Part shown: one piece after another, positions 35,247 through 47,861 of the stretch
How the letters are laid out: every line of letters begins with the position of its first letter
Numbering within the stretch: position 1 is the first letter of the stretch
Assembly: GCF_019578655.1 (NCBI RefSeq)
Contig: NC_063256.1
Location: 25,220,342-25,284,341, forward strand
DNA: 64,000 nucleotides
DNA from: Ricinus communis
Taxonomy: Eukaryota > Streptophyta > Magnoliopsida > Malpighiales > Euphorbiaceae
Reading direction: 5' to 3'
Notes under the pieces: model-generated
Told to the model about the DNA's origin: nothing
Seen by the model: only the letters and a program-made list of their open reading frames with translations
Databases searched by the model: none
Program-made: the position numbers and the translations under genes

Positions 35247-37480
35247 TTCTCCCACTTGCACTAAAACACTACCAAAGCCAATCATCATGGTATCCCATAT
35301 TGAACTGTTTCTTATGATGACCATATTCTAGCTAGGTCAAACGACTGTGCTGGAGGATTAACTTTTTTATTCTCAATGGTCTTTATGTTTTACTAATAAG
35401 TCATTTATTGGTAATGCTCCAATGTAATATTTTGGATCATATATGAGATCTTGGTTCTTTAAGAATGACTTTATTGTCTATTAACTCATTATATCAACAA
35501 TACTTAAGAACCATACCAAACCCTCAATAAAGAATTTTAAAGATCCAAATATATATATTGCTTCAAATATAATGAGATGTATAAAGCTCGAGTTGTAAGA
35601 ATTATAACCTTTTGGAACTTTTTCCAAAACTCATGCTTTCATTTTAAAGTGAATTGAATCTATCTTGTGAGTTTATTTTCTGTGATTCACAATCAACATC
35701 TAGAATAACCATAGTCTAGTACATAACATGACATATGTACGTAATATACTATTATACTTGTGCATAAAACATTCTATTAATAATCTTATTCTCAATTAGT
35801 ATTGATGACACGTATCTTTAGAAGGAGTTATATCATGAGACATTGCTAAGGATCTTTCTTTGATTACTCTCCTTTAACACATATGTCTATGTAGTCGAAA
35901 TTTAGAATATTTGTGCAGTTGGAAGCATCTATCTTTACAGATCTCAATTCTAGAAAGTAAACTACATGTTCTATCTATTTATGGATTTATAAGTCTTTGT
36001 AGACTCATGACAAAGGATTTATCACTTTCCTATTATCTTTATTATAATATCATGAAACATTAATATACTCCTACTAACTCCTTCATGTACACTTATTTAT
36101 TCCAATTCATAAATATATCAAACTCTTTTGAATATCAATAGAATTGAATATGTAAATCTTGTGAGGCTTGTAAGTTCTTTTGAACTTTTAAAGTTATTAT
36201 ACTTGATTATTTGGGATTACTAGAATCAAAGATTATTTAGGTTGTCTTGCATCTTAAGAATATTTCTTATAAGAGTTTCACTTTGAATTCTAAAATTTTA
36301 TAATCAAAGTATATAACTTGCACAAGCAAAATTCTATATGGATTGTATCTTATAGTTACACTACTAATCAACCCTTTGATTATTAATGTAACTTATTAAG
36401 TTTTCTTTGCTAAACTTCTATGCAATGATTTCCATGTTAGTTTTTGTCAAAAACTCACTTGCACCTTAATGGATGTTATCCATTTAGATGGGTCTACCAT
36501 AATCTTTCACTTAGTTAAACAATATGGTATCCATAATAGAGTTTTTTGACTTAATGCCAACTTTAAGAATTAATGTCGAGCATTAGTTCTTAATTTAGTA
36601 TTCTCATCAACAATGAGATATGTTTACATATTCCATAAGAGATATGCATTTCTTATAAATATGTTGTATCCTACCATATACTTAGAATTGTGTATATGAT
36701 TAGCTTAACTTCATACATCTTATACTAACAAGCTTCAAGCTTTGTTCCATTTTAATGCTAGGTTGTTTATCTTGATCTCTATCAAGATCTATCAAACTTC
36801 CACTGCTTCTTTTAGAAAACTCATTTTTCTAGAAATACAACATATCCTAAAGAAATGCTTTTGTTTCAAGAGTATGATAGTGTTGATATCCTTAAACCCT
36901 TTTGAATATCTTACAAATTCATATTTATTAGATCAAGCTTTGTTTGATTGTGTATGTTTCTCTTAAACATCACATACTAGTGTATATCACATACTAGTCT
37001 TATGCTTATTTAGGATTCCTTTAGATTTTTGGCAATAAGGTTTTGTATTCTTACCACAGACAATCTTTTATATGATATTCTAGAAACATAAATCATATAA
37101 CTGAATAAGACAACAACTGCCTAATATTATTAAATACAATAATAACAATAATAGTTATATAAAAAAATAAATAATAATTTTTAGTTTTTAAATCAGGAAA
37201 ACAAAATCAAATAACTAAACTAAATGGCAACTATTGCCTTCATAGCTAGTCTATTCTTTTTCAGAATTAGAAGCTTGTTCTTGCTTTCTATTCTTCAAAG
37301 TAACAAGATAAACCTTGCAGTTCCTCCTCCAATGTCTTTCCTTCCGACTATGATGAAATTTTCTATTGATAAATCCATTAGTCTTTAAGGGTTTCTTGGA
37401 CTTCTTGGCTTTCTTTCCCTTTTTCTTCTTAGACTTACTCTTAGCAACCTTAAAAGATTTTACAAGTAGAACAACTCCCT
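35247..37480 (-). pseudogene. Copia copy A pol remnants
   Basis: Heavily decayed minus-strand coding. Near 36790-36950 are pieces resembling the integrase-RT linker ('YSKGFKDI' and 'SRKMSFLKEA'). Near 35300-35560 is the tail of RNase H ('KEPRSH' followed by 'MGYHDDWL'), immediately before the purine tract. Protease and most of integrase and reverse transcriptase are deleted, because only about 2.2 kb separates gag from the LTR. These calls rest on short motif matches. Confidence 0.5.
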
Positions 37481-38068
37481 TTTATTTCTTTATGGTGCCC
37501 TCTGCAGTCTTTAACGTCTTAATAAATTCGGGTAGTGAAGTATCCAACTTATTCATATGACAGTTCATAGAAAATTGCAAATAACTATTAGGTAGATATT
37601 GCAAAATTAAGTCTATACTTAATTCATAGTCCATCACAAAACCAAGACACTCTAGATGTTCAATATATCCAAGCATCTTTAGTCTATATGCATTCAAAGA
37701 TGCACCTTCGACCATCTTGCATTGGAACAACTTCTTTGAGGTCTCATACTTTTAAGTCCTTGGTTGTTTATCAAATGTAAGATGATGGTTTGAGTATCCA
37801 TATTCTCATGTTGTCTTTATAGTTCGAAAGTCATACTTCCTAGCATCACATAAAAAACTTGGTCATCATCTTCTTGGCGCTTTTCATTCTCTTATACTAC
37901 CTTCTCAGGTGCATCTATTGCAAGAAGAGGCAACGAAAGTGTGTCTAGCATATAAAGTCTCTTTTATTGTTTGAGAGCAATTCTTATATTGCGATATCAA
38001 TCAAGAAATGTTGGCCCGGAAAGTTTATTGTTGTCAAGGATACTACGCAAAGATAAATCATCACTCAT
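37480..38068 (-). pseudogene. Copia copy A gag
   Basis: The ATG at 38068-38066 starts 'MSDDLSLRSILDNNKLSGP', a standard opening of plant Copia Gag. Stops and frameshifts follow. At 37730-37482 an open stretch reads 'GYIEHLECLGFVMDYELSIDLILQYLP' (split as two motifs: GYIEHLECLG and ELSIDLILQYLP) and 'LPEFIKTLKTAEGTIKK', which places it firmly in the UBN2-type Gag family. The homologous start occurs on the plus strand at 57407 in copy B. Confidence 0.8.
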
Positions 38069-39693
38069 CTTTCCTTACAATCTTCCAATGTAAAAATAAA
38101 AGGATATAAGTTAATTTATACAAGTAATTAGTAAAGGTCTTGCAACCAGTTACTTAAGCTCCCATTACTTTTAATATAAATTAATAGCCCTCACTATTAA
38201 TTTAGGATGCCAATGATTGGGCTACCCTAGTGGACTGAAATTTCATCTATTTTAATATGACCTTAAGTATACTCAATAGACCATATTAAAATTAATTTAG
38301 TAGACAACTATTTGTTAATTGTATCTTTATATAACTTATAGATCAATTAGACGACAACGATGTTTGTCTAAACATATTTTATAATGTTCCAAATATCATA
38401 TATGTTTCATCTAACTCTTGCATATATCTTCATATAGTCATGAGTATGCTCAACCAAATTATATAAGATAGTTAAGTAAAATCCATTAATTAAAATAGAG
38501 AACTTGCTAAGGTAATGGCCAATCTTGAGTAATGCTCAACAAATTAACCCATGACAAAGCTCTCGTTCCTATTCTAATTATGGAAGGAAACTTAATCTTG
38601 TTCTTAAGCGGCAATTAAGGTCTCATACTTTGGCATGAATATACAAATATCAAATACAAGGGTTTCATGCTTTGGCGTGATCATGTATATATCATACAAC
38701 ACATACATAATATAAGCTAAGCATGCTAATCTACTATGGATGATTACGGACTTTCTAAACTAGTTATCTCGAGCCATTGAAGATAAATAGATGGTCAAAA
38801 TCTAGGTATTGCCTTCATGATCTCCAAGTCTTGAAGCAATATCCCTATCATCTCCTTTTGGCGCCATATCTCCATTCAGATTACAAAATAAAATTCTATC
38901 TATCTATTCTAAAACTATATAACTATTATATAAGATCTAGTAAAACCTTAAGTTGCATTCAAGGAGAGTAAGACGAGAAAGAAATTTTAGAACCTAGAAA
39001 AATTTAGAAAAAGGTAAGGAATGCAACCCTTATTTTAAAAATACCAAATCAGAACATTCAATCATTCGACACACTCACAGTCTTCCCAGTCCATAACCAT
39101 CCATCATGTGAAACACAATCATATTAATATAAAGCAATAAAAGAATTAAGATCACATAATTTAAGTTATTTGATCATTGCATGCATTTAGGGCTAAATAG
39201 GGTATGAAGAATTAAAATAATAAAATCACATTAAAAAATAAAAATTCTCCTTAGTTTAGAGTACGATTTTCGGGAAAATAAAAATTAGGATATAAAATCA
39301 ACCTCTGACTAAAAAACTTTACTAATCCTATTCATGCGAGGAAACCAATATTTAATCTTAGTTATAGTAGGTTGTGGAGAATTAAAATTAAATAAATCAG
39401 ATTTAATTAATAACTAATTCCCCATATAATATCTGTAATTTTAGTTTTACGTCCTTTAGGGATACAAAGTCAAACATTAAGACATAAAGTCAAACTTATG
39501 TCTTAATGACGACAAACATCCTAGTCATACTAGGATGCTACATAAAATAATGAGAATTGTATTTAATTAAATCAAATTTAAAAAATAAAAATTTCTCTAT
39601 AATCTATATAATTTTTGGCCATGTCTAGAATTTAAGACAAGAGGCAAACTCTTGTTTAATCTAGATAATATCCTAGTCCAACTAGGATTCCTA
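38069..39693 (-). mobile_element. Long non-coding leader of Copia copy A
   Basis: Minus-strand 5' leader between gag and the missing 5' LTR. It is the inverted counterpart of about 55700-57400 in copy B: shared blocks include the 'ggcgccatatctcc' / 'ggagatatggcacc' segment (38863 and 56579) and repeated 'cctagtcatactaggat'. The leader is cut at 39693 by the SIRE-like element. Confidence 0.7.
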
Positions 39694-41123
39694 TGAAAGT
39701 GCGGAATAGACGTCCGAGAGGTGGGGGGGGGGGGGGGTGAATCGGACTTCTCAAAAGATTTATGGCTTAAATTCTTTACTTGTTGATCTACTATTTATGA
39801 GATAAAATTTATAAGAGTTCTATTATGAGCTTGAAGCTCACTACACAAATATCTAACTAAGTTTGGAGTGCCTACTATTAGATACCTACAATAGTAAGCC
39901 AACTACTTCAACTGATATCTCAACTGCAGTAGCTTGTATGCTTTGATTGATTATATGAGTGAGAGAGGATGAAAGGTGAATGTTGTCTGATGTTTATTTA
40001 TGGAAAAAAAATTAGATGCATAAATCAATGGTCTTAAGTTTAAAATGTAATAAACAACTATTTGAGCATGAATCAGAAACAAATATCTTATGAACTATAA
40101 GTTAATAGAATCAACACAAGAATTTATCCTAGTTCAGTACTATGATCTACATCCAGTCCTTAAGGTTTGCATCTTAAGATTATCTCCACTATTTAACTCT
40201 ATTAACAGCTAGAGATCAAGCCTTACAAGGTCTTAGTACTAAGACACCTGATATAGTCTAAAATATCCCCTTATGACTAACCCACAAAAAAAAAGAACAT
40301 GAAGACAATGAATGATAAAGCTTTTCGATTCTTGAGAGTTCTTAAGAAGTAAATGCTATACTTCCTTATTGATTTGATAGGTGAAAGCCTTTGTTTATAG
40401 AGCAATGAAAAATCTAGCTGTTAGAGATGTTTTATGAAGAGTTTAAATGTATGCATAAAGAAATATTTTCAAACTTTGCTTTAAAACACTTTACAACTGC
40501 TGATTTAGACACATGAAACACTTTATACTTTTCTGTCAATAATCAATAGAAAGCTATCAGAAAAAGCCTGTCACTGTAATAACAATCTAAAGTTAGTAGT
40601 GTGAGGCTGCTTTCAGTTCACCTAATCTAAACTAACTATTTAAACACATGTGAGAAATATATAAATGTGCGAGAAATGATGTGCCAGACTAGATGATAGA
40701 TAGATACCATGAAGATATAAAATGGATGTTTGATCCAAAATATATTTCTAAAAATTATGATATCAAAGGAATATGTGTTTTTGCTTTCCAAATCACTTTG
40801 AGAAAATCAAAATTCATCTTTTCATGATTGAGACTCAGAAATAGATTTGGAATTTTACTGTGTGCAATGTCTTTTATTTTGGAAAAGCAACTTGATCTAT
40901 TTAACAAGATATCTACGATGCACACATTCCTAAATGGATTCTTTGGGCGTTTTGCTGGTTGTCCTTGATTAAGGTATATGCATGTTGGAGCTCTTCTACT
41001 TTACTAATGATTTGATCCGATCTAATTTGTTCCTACACTGTTATATATCTATGTACATAATATAGAGATATGCACGGTTTTTTTATCATCAAAATTCAGA
41101 TCATTAGCTTCTTGAGGCTAACA
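39694..41123 (-). mobile_element. 3' LTR of the SIRE-like Copia element
   Basis: The 1430-bp LTR begins TGAAAGTGCGGAATAG on the plus strand and ends GCTAACA. On the element's own strand it starts TGTTAGCCTCAAGAAGC directly after the purine tract (AAAAGGGGGAGAT, 41124-41136), preceded by 'tgttttgtcatcatc', a typical end of SIRE-type elements. It contains a 15-base G run (39723-39737) close to its terminus. The LTR interrupts the leader of copy A. Confidence 0.8.
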
Positions 41124-41467
41124 ATCTCCCCCTTTTGATGATGACAAAACACACTATTTTAAATCAAAGTACAATATAAATGGTTTGCATTTTACACACA
41201 ATAAAGGTCTAACTGCATAGTTAGGTGTCTTGCTTATATTTCTGTAAGTTAGATAGCTGAACACACATACATGTAACCATTATCAATATTTTTAAGGTCG
41301 TTCATAATAGTTATACAAGATATAACAACCAACACTACACTAGCAATAGATAATAGAAGAAACTTGTTCAAATTGTTTTAAGGCATGCTCTAGCTCCCCC
41401 GAAGCTTGTCCAACATGCAACATATATATTTCTCCCCTTTTATGTTATCAACAAAAAGAAGGATACT
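41124..41467 (-). mobile_element. Polypurine tract and 3' untranslated part of the SIRE-like element (left of the Athila insertion)
   Basis: Contains the tract at 41124-41136 and about 330 bp of non-coding DNA ending in ATACT (41463-41467), the left target duplication of the Athila derivative. The sequence resumes at 47754. Confidence 0.75.
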
Positions 41468-42979
41468 TGATAAGCTATTTATACAGCTACAATCTAAGGC
41501 AGTGAACCTATCGATGCAGTCTAGCACTAATGGCAAGTATCAAGGTCGTATCCCTCGGGAAAGTGAAAGCTCAGAGTTACTACTTTGTTCTCTGTTATAT
41601 TAGCCTAAAATGAATGATGAATAATTTCTAAGTTTCCTAATAACTACAAGCTGAGTTCTAAGTGAGATGCAGGAATGAATGGATAAATGAAACAATCAAG
41701 ACAAGAAAGCAAACCAAAAGGGAACCTAGACTAGTTAGCAATCAAACAAAAGATAACAGATTGATGAGTCCAATTGTGCTACCCGTGGATGAATTCTTAA
41801 TTGAATTCAGTTTCTCTCTTGAGATAGCCGAATTCCTCAACTCAAGAACCTAAAGTTGGAATCTCTTCCTAACATTGATTCTTAAATTAGCATTAAGCTT
41901 TAATCTACCTCTATTAAGCTTTGTTAATTCTTAATCCGGCTAGTTAATTATCTTTATCTCTAAGTGATTATTAACTAGTTCTTGCTATTCAAAATTCCAA
42001 TTGCAAAATGGACTTCTCAATCACATAAAGTAATCTAAATACCACAATTCACAATATCTCATGAATAATGCATTATCTTATTAATACTGAAAGCAAGAAG
42101 GATACAAAACTAAACTCAAGCAATCTAACAATTTAATACTAAGCCAACATAGTAAAGAAATCCCAATGGATTTTACCCATCTAGCTACACATGTTCATGT
42201 TTAAAACAACTAGGAAATAAATTACAATGAAAGAATAATGAAAATGAAACATGTACACCCTTTTCTCTCGAATTGGATGAACAGCTCCAAATCTGAATCT
42301 GCACTACAATTGATCTCGTCAATTGCCTCTCGATTTGCTCCACTACTGTTTTGCACTCGGAACCTTGCGATTCTAGGGTTCTCACTCTCTGTAACTCTCT
42401 CCCGAACTCAGTACTCTACAAAGACCGAACCAGCCGCTAAAACTCTCCTTCTCCTTGCCTTCCTCGCCCTAGCTCAAGAAATCACTTTCCTTATATAATT
42501 GTCCCGTCAACACGGCCGGTCAACACGCCATGGTCATGGACGTAGTCAATACCACGGAGTCTAGGCCGTGCTGAATCTTCGGATCTTGCAAGTTAGGTTT
42601 TCTTCCTGGCCATGCTCCCACCGGTGTTGAGCCACCACGGGGGCATGCTGGAGGCCATGACAGCCTCGAAAACTGTGCCCAAAACGCCACATTTGAGGAT
42701 CAAAGGCTAAAGATTGGTCATGGCTAGAGTCGATCAGCACGGCCTTGACCTAGGCTGTGCTCAATGTTTAATATGCGGCCCCTTGTCCAATTTTGATGAA
42801 TTCCCATCCGTTTTCGCACGTATTGATCTATAATTGCTCAAACACTGATAATGGTCCTGTAAATTCTCCTAAAATGCAAAAGAACACAAAACATAGGTGA
42901 TCTTGGAATAAAAGCACAATAATTGCTAAGAAAATACATAATAATATGCAAGCAAATATGTGTAAAACTATGCACATCA
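41468..42979 (-). mobile_element. 3' LTR of the Athila derivative
   Basis: 1512 bp, TGATAAGC...GCACATCA on the plus strand. The adjoining AAGTGTGGGGTGATT (minus strand, 42994-42980) is the polypurine tract. It is nearly identical in order and content to 46256-47748, differing mainly by transitions and by a rearranged GC-rich patch (42500-42780). Confidence 0.92.
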
Positions 42980-45900
42980 AATCACCCCACACTTAAGCTA
43001 TTACTTGTCCTCAAGCAATTAACAACTCACCTCATAAAATTGCAGTCAGCAATTCCTTACAGTTTATGCCCCTAGTCCATAACAAATAGTATTCAACACA
43101 TATCAAAGGATACTCAATCATAAATCAAATTGTAAATCATTAACAGAGAATGGAAATAATATTAATGCATGAATAACTTAAATGACAACTCAATATAAAC
43201 ATCACAAACCAATCCCTCACAGTTATCACTCAAGTCACTTAAAGTGTATATAAGGTGAAAAACAAATCCTTCAAAGCAAATGCATAAAAACCCGCTCACC
43301 ATAAACTTGCTCATAAATCATATCTTCGCTACTGTGGATAAGTAAATACTAAAATCAAAGGGTCTTTACCAAGGTTATAATGGGGCTAAGGTAAAGGTAT
43401 GGAGACTTAGGAAAGAAGTGTGAAAATACTGGAATTCATGCGATAAACAACAATATATGCTCAAAGGATTAAATGCCTAAAATACAAAAAGAATTATTCA
43501 CTAAAATCCCTACTTCGTAGAATGACGCTCACAAATGCTCTAAATCCAATAAAGAGATGAATAATTAAAGAATTTTGTTTATTTTCTTCTCTTTTTTTTC
43601 TCTTGAATAATAAACTAGCAGCTTATAAGCGAACCGTTGCATACAACTTGAATTACGTAAAGAATAAAAATACAGTTTGGATCGAAAGGAGCATCTAAAA
43701 TATCAAAAAGACTTAGTGAATTTACCAACATAGCAATTGGCATTTTAATCCCACATAAGGGTGAGCAAATCATAAAAAAAAAATTCTAGCATAAGGGTAG
43801 GGGAAAGACAAATGTAAAGAATGGTATAATTGAAGTGTATAGGTGTAAATTATAAAGAAAAGGTTAAAGCTCAAAACTGGCTAACTAATGGAAACATAAA
43901 GGGGTAGGCTTTTGGCCAAATATGGTGAATCCTAAATCGCCCAAATCATCTCATGGTATTCACAATATTCATGTAACTTCAACAAGCATTACAAAACAAT
44001 TTCTAGAAGCAAAGTCAAGTACAATGCACACTCAAACAAGAAATATAAAGAGCATAAGTATAATGAATGCTCAACAGGCTCAAAATCTCACTTTGAGGTG
44101 TGGTATTAGATGCAATTGGTTCGCAACATCATTAATTGAATCATTACTTAAGAAACACATGCATATGACATTATCAACATTCTAAGTTAAAATTTGACAA
44201 TTTCGAAAAACAATTAAATAACACCGGTTTAACTCGGCAGGGCTGATGAGTAAACACCATCAATTGTTTTCCAAGGACAATGAACAACAAAGAAAAGTAA
44301 TTACAATTCTATAAATCAAGTCATCAATCAGCTCAAAAATAGCATACTTAAATGCATAAAGACACAGTGTTCTGACATCCTAACAATACACAACACCTAG
44401 TGATAGCAATTTCAGATATATCTAAAAACCATAGGAGAGAGAAAGATTATAAGGTTTACCCACAACCACCCCACACTTAAAGAACACACTATCCTCAGTG
44501 TAAAACGTTATAGATACCCCGCATAGGATGCTCAACTAAGAGAAATAAAAGCAATACAATCCAAGTGCATGACATGTATGAAACATAAAGTAAATAAATG
44601 CAAAAGAAAAATAAAAAGATCTAGGGGGCTGCCCTGATCATCCGCCGAGGCTGGTGTAGTGGAAATTCAGTGCGTCCTCGCTAGAAGCTAAAAATAATAA
44701 AATAAAGAAATAATCGAAACTGAAAATAAAAATTAAAAGAAATATGAAAACCAAAACTAATAAAATTTTTCAAAACAAAGGGTTAGAATATTAAAAATGA
44801 AAAATAAAATTTGGGGTGCCTCCCAAAAGCGCTTCTTTTTCATATGATAAGTCTTCTTAGCTGGACTCTTGGTGAAAAGCAAACGGGTTTGATTGACGAC
44901 CATCCATCCTTCTTCCAAGCAAATGGCTTTAAGTATCCGCTTAGAGGGAGAATTGTCAATTTCCTCCTCTCGATTATCAAGCAAGCTGCCAATGTGATGG
45001 GTAAAACTCGCTCCTCATATAGTTGCACGTAGTCATGATGCTCTAGGGGCTCTTCCAATTTGAAAGCTGAAGTTTCACCAATTGGAAGGATCAATGGTTG
45101 GGCAACTTCTTCAGGAACTTGAATGGTTTTCTACAGTCCTTGGCTTGGTTCACTTGCTAGAAGAAACTCGAGCTGCTCCAAGACTTCTTCGTTGGATAAC
45201 TCGTGCTCATCTTCCATCATCGGAGAGACTTATGGAAAATCCACCAAAAATTCCTGTAGCTGCAACTCAGCATCATCAACTGTACATTCCTGTTGGTAGT
45301 CTTTTAGAGGAATCATGTTTGCCTCTTCCTTTTCTGGTTCTATCTCCATGTTCAAGGAGTCCTCCTGCACATAAGCATAATCGTCAAACATAATAGATAA
45401 ACTAGAAAAATTCTCACCTGAATGCAAAGTGATGGCGCTCAAATGTTCCTCGGATTCAGTAGTGTTTGATGGAGTTCTCACTTGTTATGCAGCTAGTAAC
45501 TTGAAGATCAAGCCTACTTGATGCCCTATGTTCTCAATCAAGGCTTGTTGACTTTCAAGTACCCTCTCTGTTTGTTGGAATCTATCCTCAAGACTTGTAA
45601 AGAACCTCATCATCAGCTCCTCTGACACTAACTCTTCATCTTGAGTTGAAGTGTAGCAATTGGGGTTATGGATTTTCAGTTTATGGGGGGTAGTATGGGA
45701 AGTCTAGGCTGTTGATGTAGTTGTTGAAATCCTGGTGGCTCTTGGCCATCTAAGCTCCATCCAAACGGTGAATGAGTGCTCCATTCTTGATTGTAGGTGC
45801 TTTCATATGAGTTATTTAACCAGCTTTCCGTATAATTCACCTATTCAAAGTTATAAGAACAATGAGCAACATCACTGCACAATGGACAATCATTACTCAA

Positions 45901-46232
45901 ATGTAAACCACAACATATTTCACAAAAATCTTGAGATGAAAGGATAGGAGTGGAGAGTTGGTCGGTAGCCTTACAAAATGATTCCACTCGAGCTGCTAAG
46001 GCTGCACGGGTGTCCCAATTTTTAGCACTCTCTTAGTTCCTGATCCCATTCTCCAACGTGTCATACAAAGAGTTTGAATTTATCATTGAACCTCTTTATC
46101 ATTCACTACCTGAATCATAAACTTAAACTAAATAAATATGTACAAATAAAATAAATAAATAAATAAAAATAAAAGCAATAAAAAAATGGCTAAAGTAACA
46201 AATAGCAAATTTCACTATAGTTTTCAAACATT
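42980..46232 (-). mobile_element. Internal region of the Athila derivative, gag tail only
   Basis: The 3.3-kb interior lies between polypurine tract and primer site. The only coding remnants, on the minus strand, are these. Near 46086-45700 is a Gag C-terminal part with a zinc knuckle (C-E-I-C-C...H...C-P-L-C, about 45925-45880) and the 'GWSLDGQEPPGFQQ' tail. Near 45480-45420 is 'AITLHSGENF', matching the Gag-protease junction of Athila. Near 45060-44890 is a piece resembling the protease-RT linker. The N-terminal Gag capsid, reverse transcriptase, RNase H and integrase are missing. About 43000-44700 is non-coding. It is a non-autonomous element. Confidence 0.75.
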
Positions 46233-46249
46233 CCCTGACAATGGCGCCA
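46233..46249 (-). other. Primer-binding site of the Athila derivative
   Basis: The minus strand reads TGGCGCCATTGTCAGGG, the tRNA-Asp-type site, six bases from the LTR edge at 46256. It is related to the site at 862-878 but differs at several positions. Confidence 0.85.
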
Positions 46250-46255
46250 AAAACT

Positions 46256-47748
46256 TGATAAGCTATTTATGCAGCTACAATCTAAGGCAGTGAACCTATC
46301 GATGCAGTCTAGCACTAATGGCGAGTATCAAGGTCGTATCCCTCAGGAAAGTGAAAACCTAGAGTTACTACTTTGTTCTCTAATATATTAGCCTAAAATG
46401 AATGATGAATAATTTCTAAGTTTCTTAATAACTACAAGCTGAGTTCTAAGTGAGATGTATGAATGAATGGATAAATGAAACAATTAAGACAAGAAAGCAA
46501 ACCCAAAGAGAACCTAGACTAGTTGGCAATCAAACAAAAGATAACAGATTGATGAGTCCAATTATGCTACCCGTGGATGAATTCTTCATTGAATTTGGTT
46601 TCTCTCTCGAGATAACCGAATTTCTCAACTCAAAAACCTAAAGTTGGAATCACTTCCTAACAATTGATTCTTAAATTAACACTAAGCTTTAATCCGCCTC
46701 TATTAAGCTTTGTTAATTCTTAATCCGGCTAGTTAATTATCCTTATCTCTAAGTGATTATTAACCAATTCTTGCTATTCAAAATTCCAATTGCCAAATGG
46801 ACTTCTCAATCACATAAAGCAATCGAAACACCACAATTCACAACGTCTCATGAATAATGTATTATCTTATTAATATTGAAAGTAAGAAGGATATAAAACT
46901 AAACTCAAGCAATTCAACAATTTAATACTAAGCCAACATAGTAAAGAAATCCCAATGGATTTTACCCATCTAGCTACACATGTTCATGTTTAAAACAACT
47001 AGGAAATAAATTACAATGAAAGAATAATGAAAATGAAACATGTACACCCTTTTCACTCGAATTGGATTAACAGCTCCAAATCTGAATCTGCACTACGATT
47101 GATCTCCCCAATTGCCTTTCGATTTGCTTCACTACTGTTTTGCACTTGGAACCTTGCGATTTCGGGTTCTCATTCTCTGCAACTCTCTCCCGAACTCAGT
47201 ACTCTGCAAAGACCGAACCAGCTGCCAAAACTCTCCTCCTCGCCTTCCTCGCCCTAGCTCAAGAAATTGCTTTCCTTATATAATTGTCCCAACACGGCCG
47301 TGGTCATGGCCGTGCTGGTCAACACGGCCGGAGTCCAGCCATGCTGAATCTTCGGATCTCGCAAGTTAGGTTTTCTTCCTGGCCGTGCCCCCGCCGGTGC
47401 TGAGCCACCACGGGCCATGCTAGAGGCCGTGACAGCCTTAGAAACTGTGCCCAAACCGCCATATTTGAGGATCAAAGGCTAAAGGTTGGTCACGGCCAGA
47501 GTCCATTACGGCCTTGACCTAGGCCGTGCTCAACGTTTGATATGCGACCCCTTGTTCAATTTTGATGAATTTCCTTCCGTTTTCGCACGTATTGATCTAT
47601 AATTGCTCAAACAATGATGATGGTCCTATAAATTCTCCTGAAATGCAAAAGAACACAAAACACGAGTGATCTTGAAATAAAAGCACAATAATTGCTAAGA
47701 AAATACACAATAATATGCAAGCAAGTATGTGTAAAACTATGCACATCA
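46256..47748 (-). mobile_element. 5' LTR of the Athila derivative
   Basis: 1493 bp, TGATAAGC...GCACATCA. It is followed by ATACT (47749-47753), identical to 41463-41467, so 41468-47748 is one complete 6281-bp insertion with a 5-bp target duplication. Confidence 0.93.
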
Positions 47749-47861
47749 ATACTTAGCATTCGCAAACATGTATTTTTCAAATTTTCAAAAGATTTTTAGA
47801 ACTTTGAGATTGAAGAAGGAAAGAAGAAGAAGTTGACTTCGAAGGATAGGCTTAGACATAT

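Noticed and set aside
35247..39693. Copy A as a gag-only (TR-GAG-like) non-autonomous family
   Set aside because: Short RNase H and integrase-linker motifs are still visible, so it is better explained as a degraded autonomous Copia element with deletions.
45082..45393. 103-codon plus-strand open frame
   Set aside because: It is the opposite strand of the Athila Gag-protease junction remnant and shows no signature of its own.
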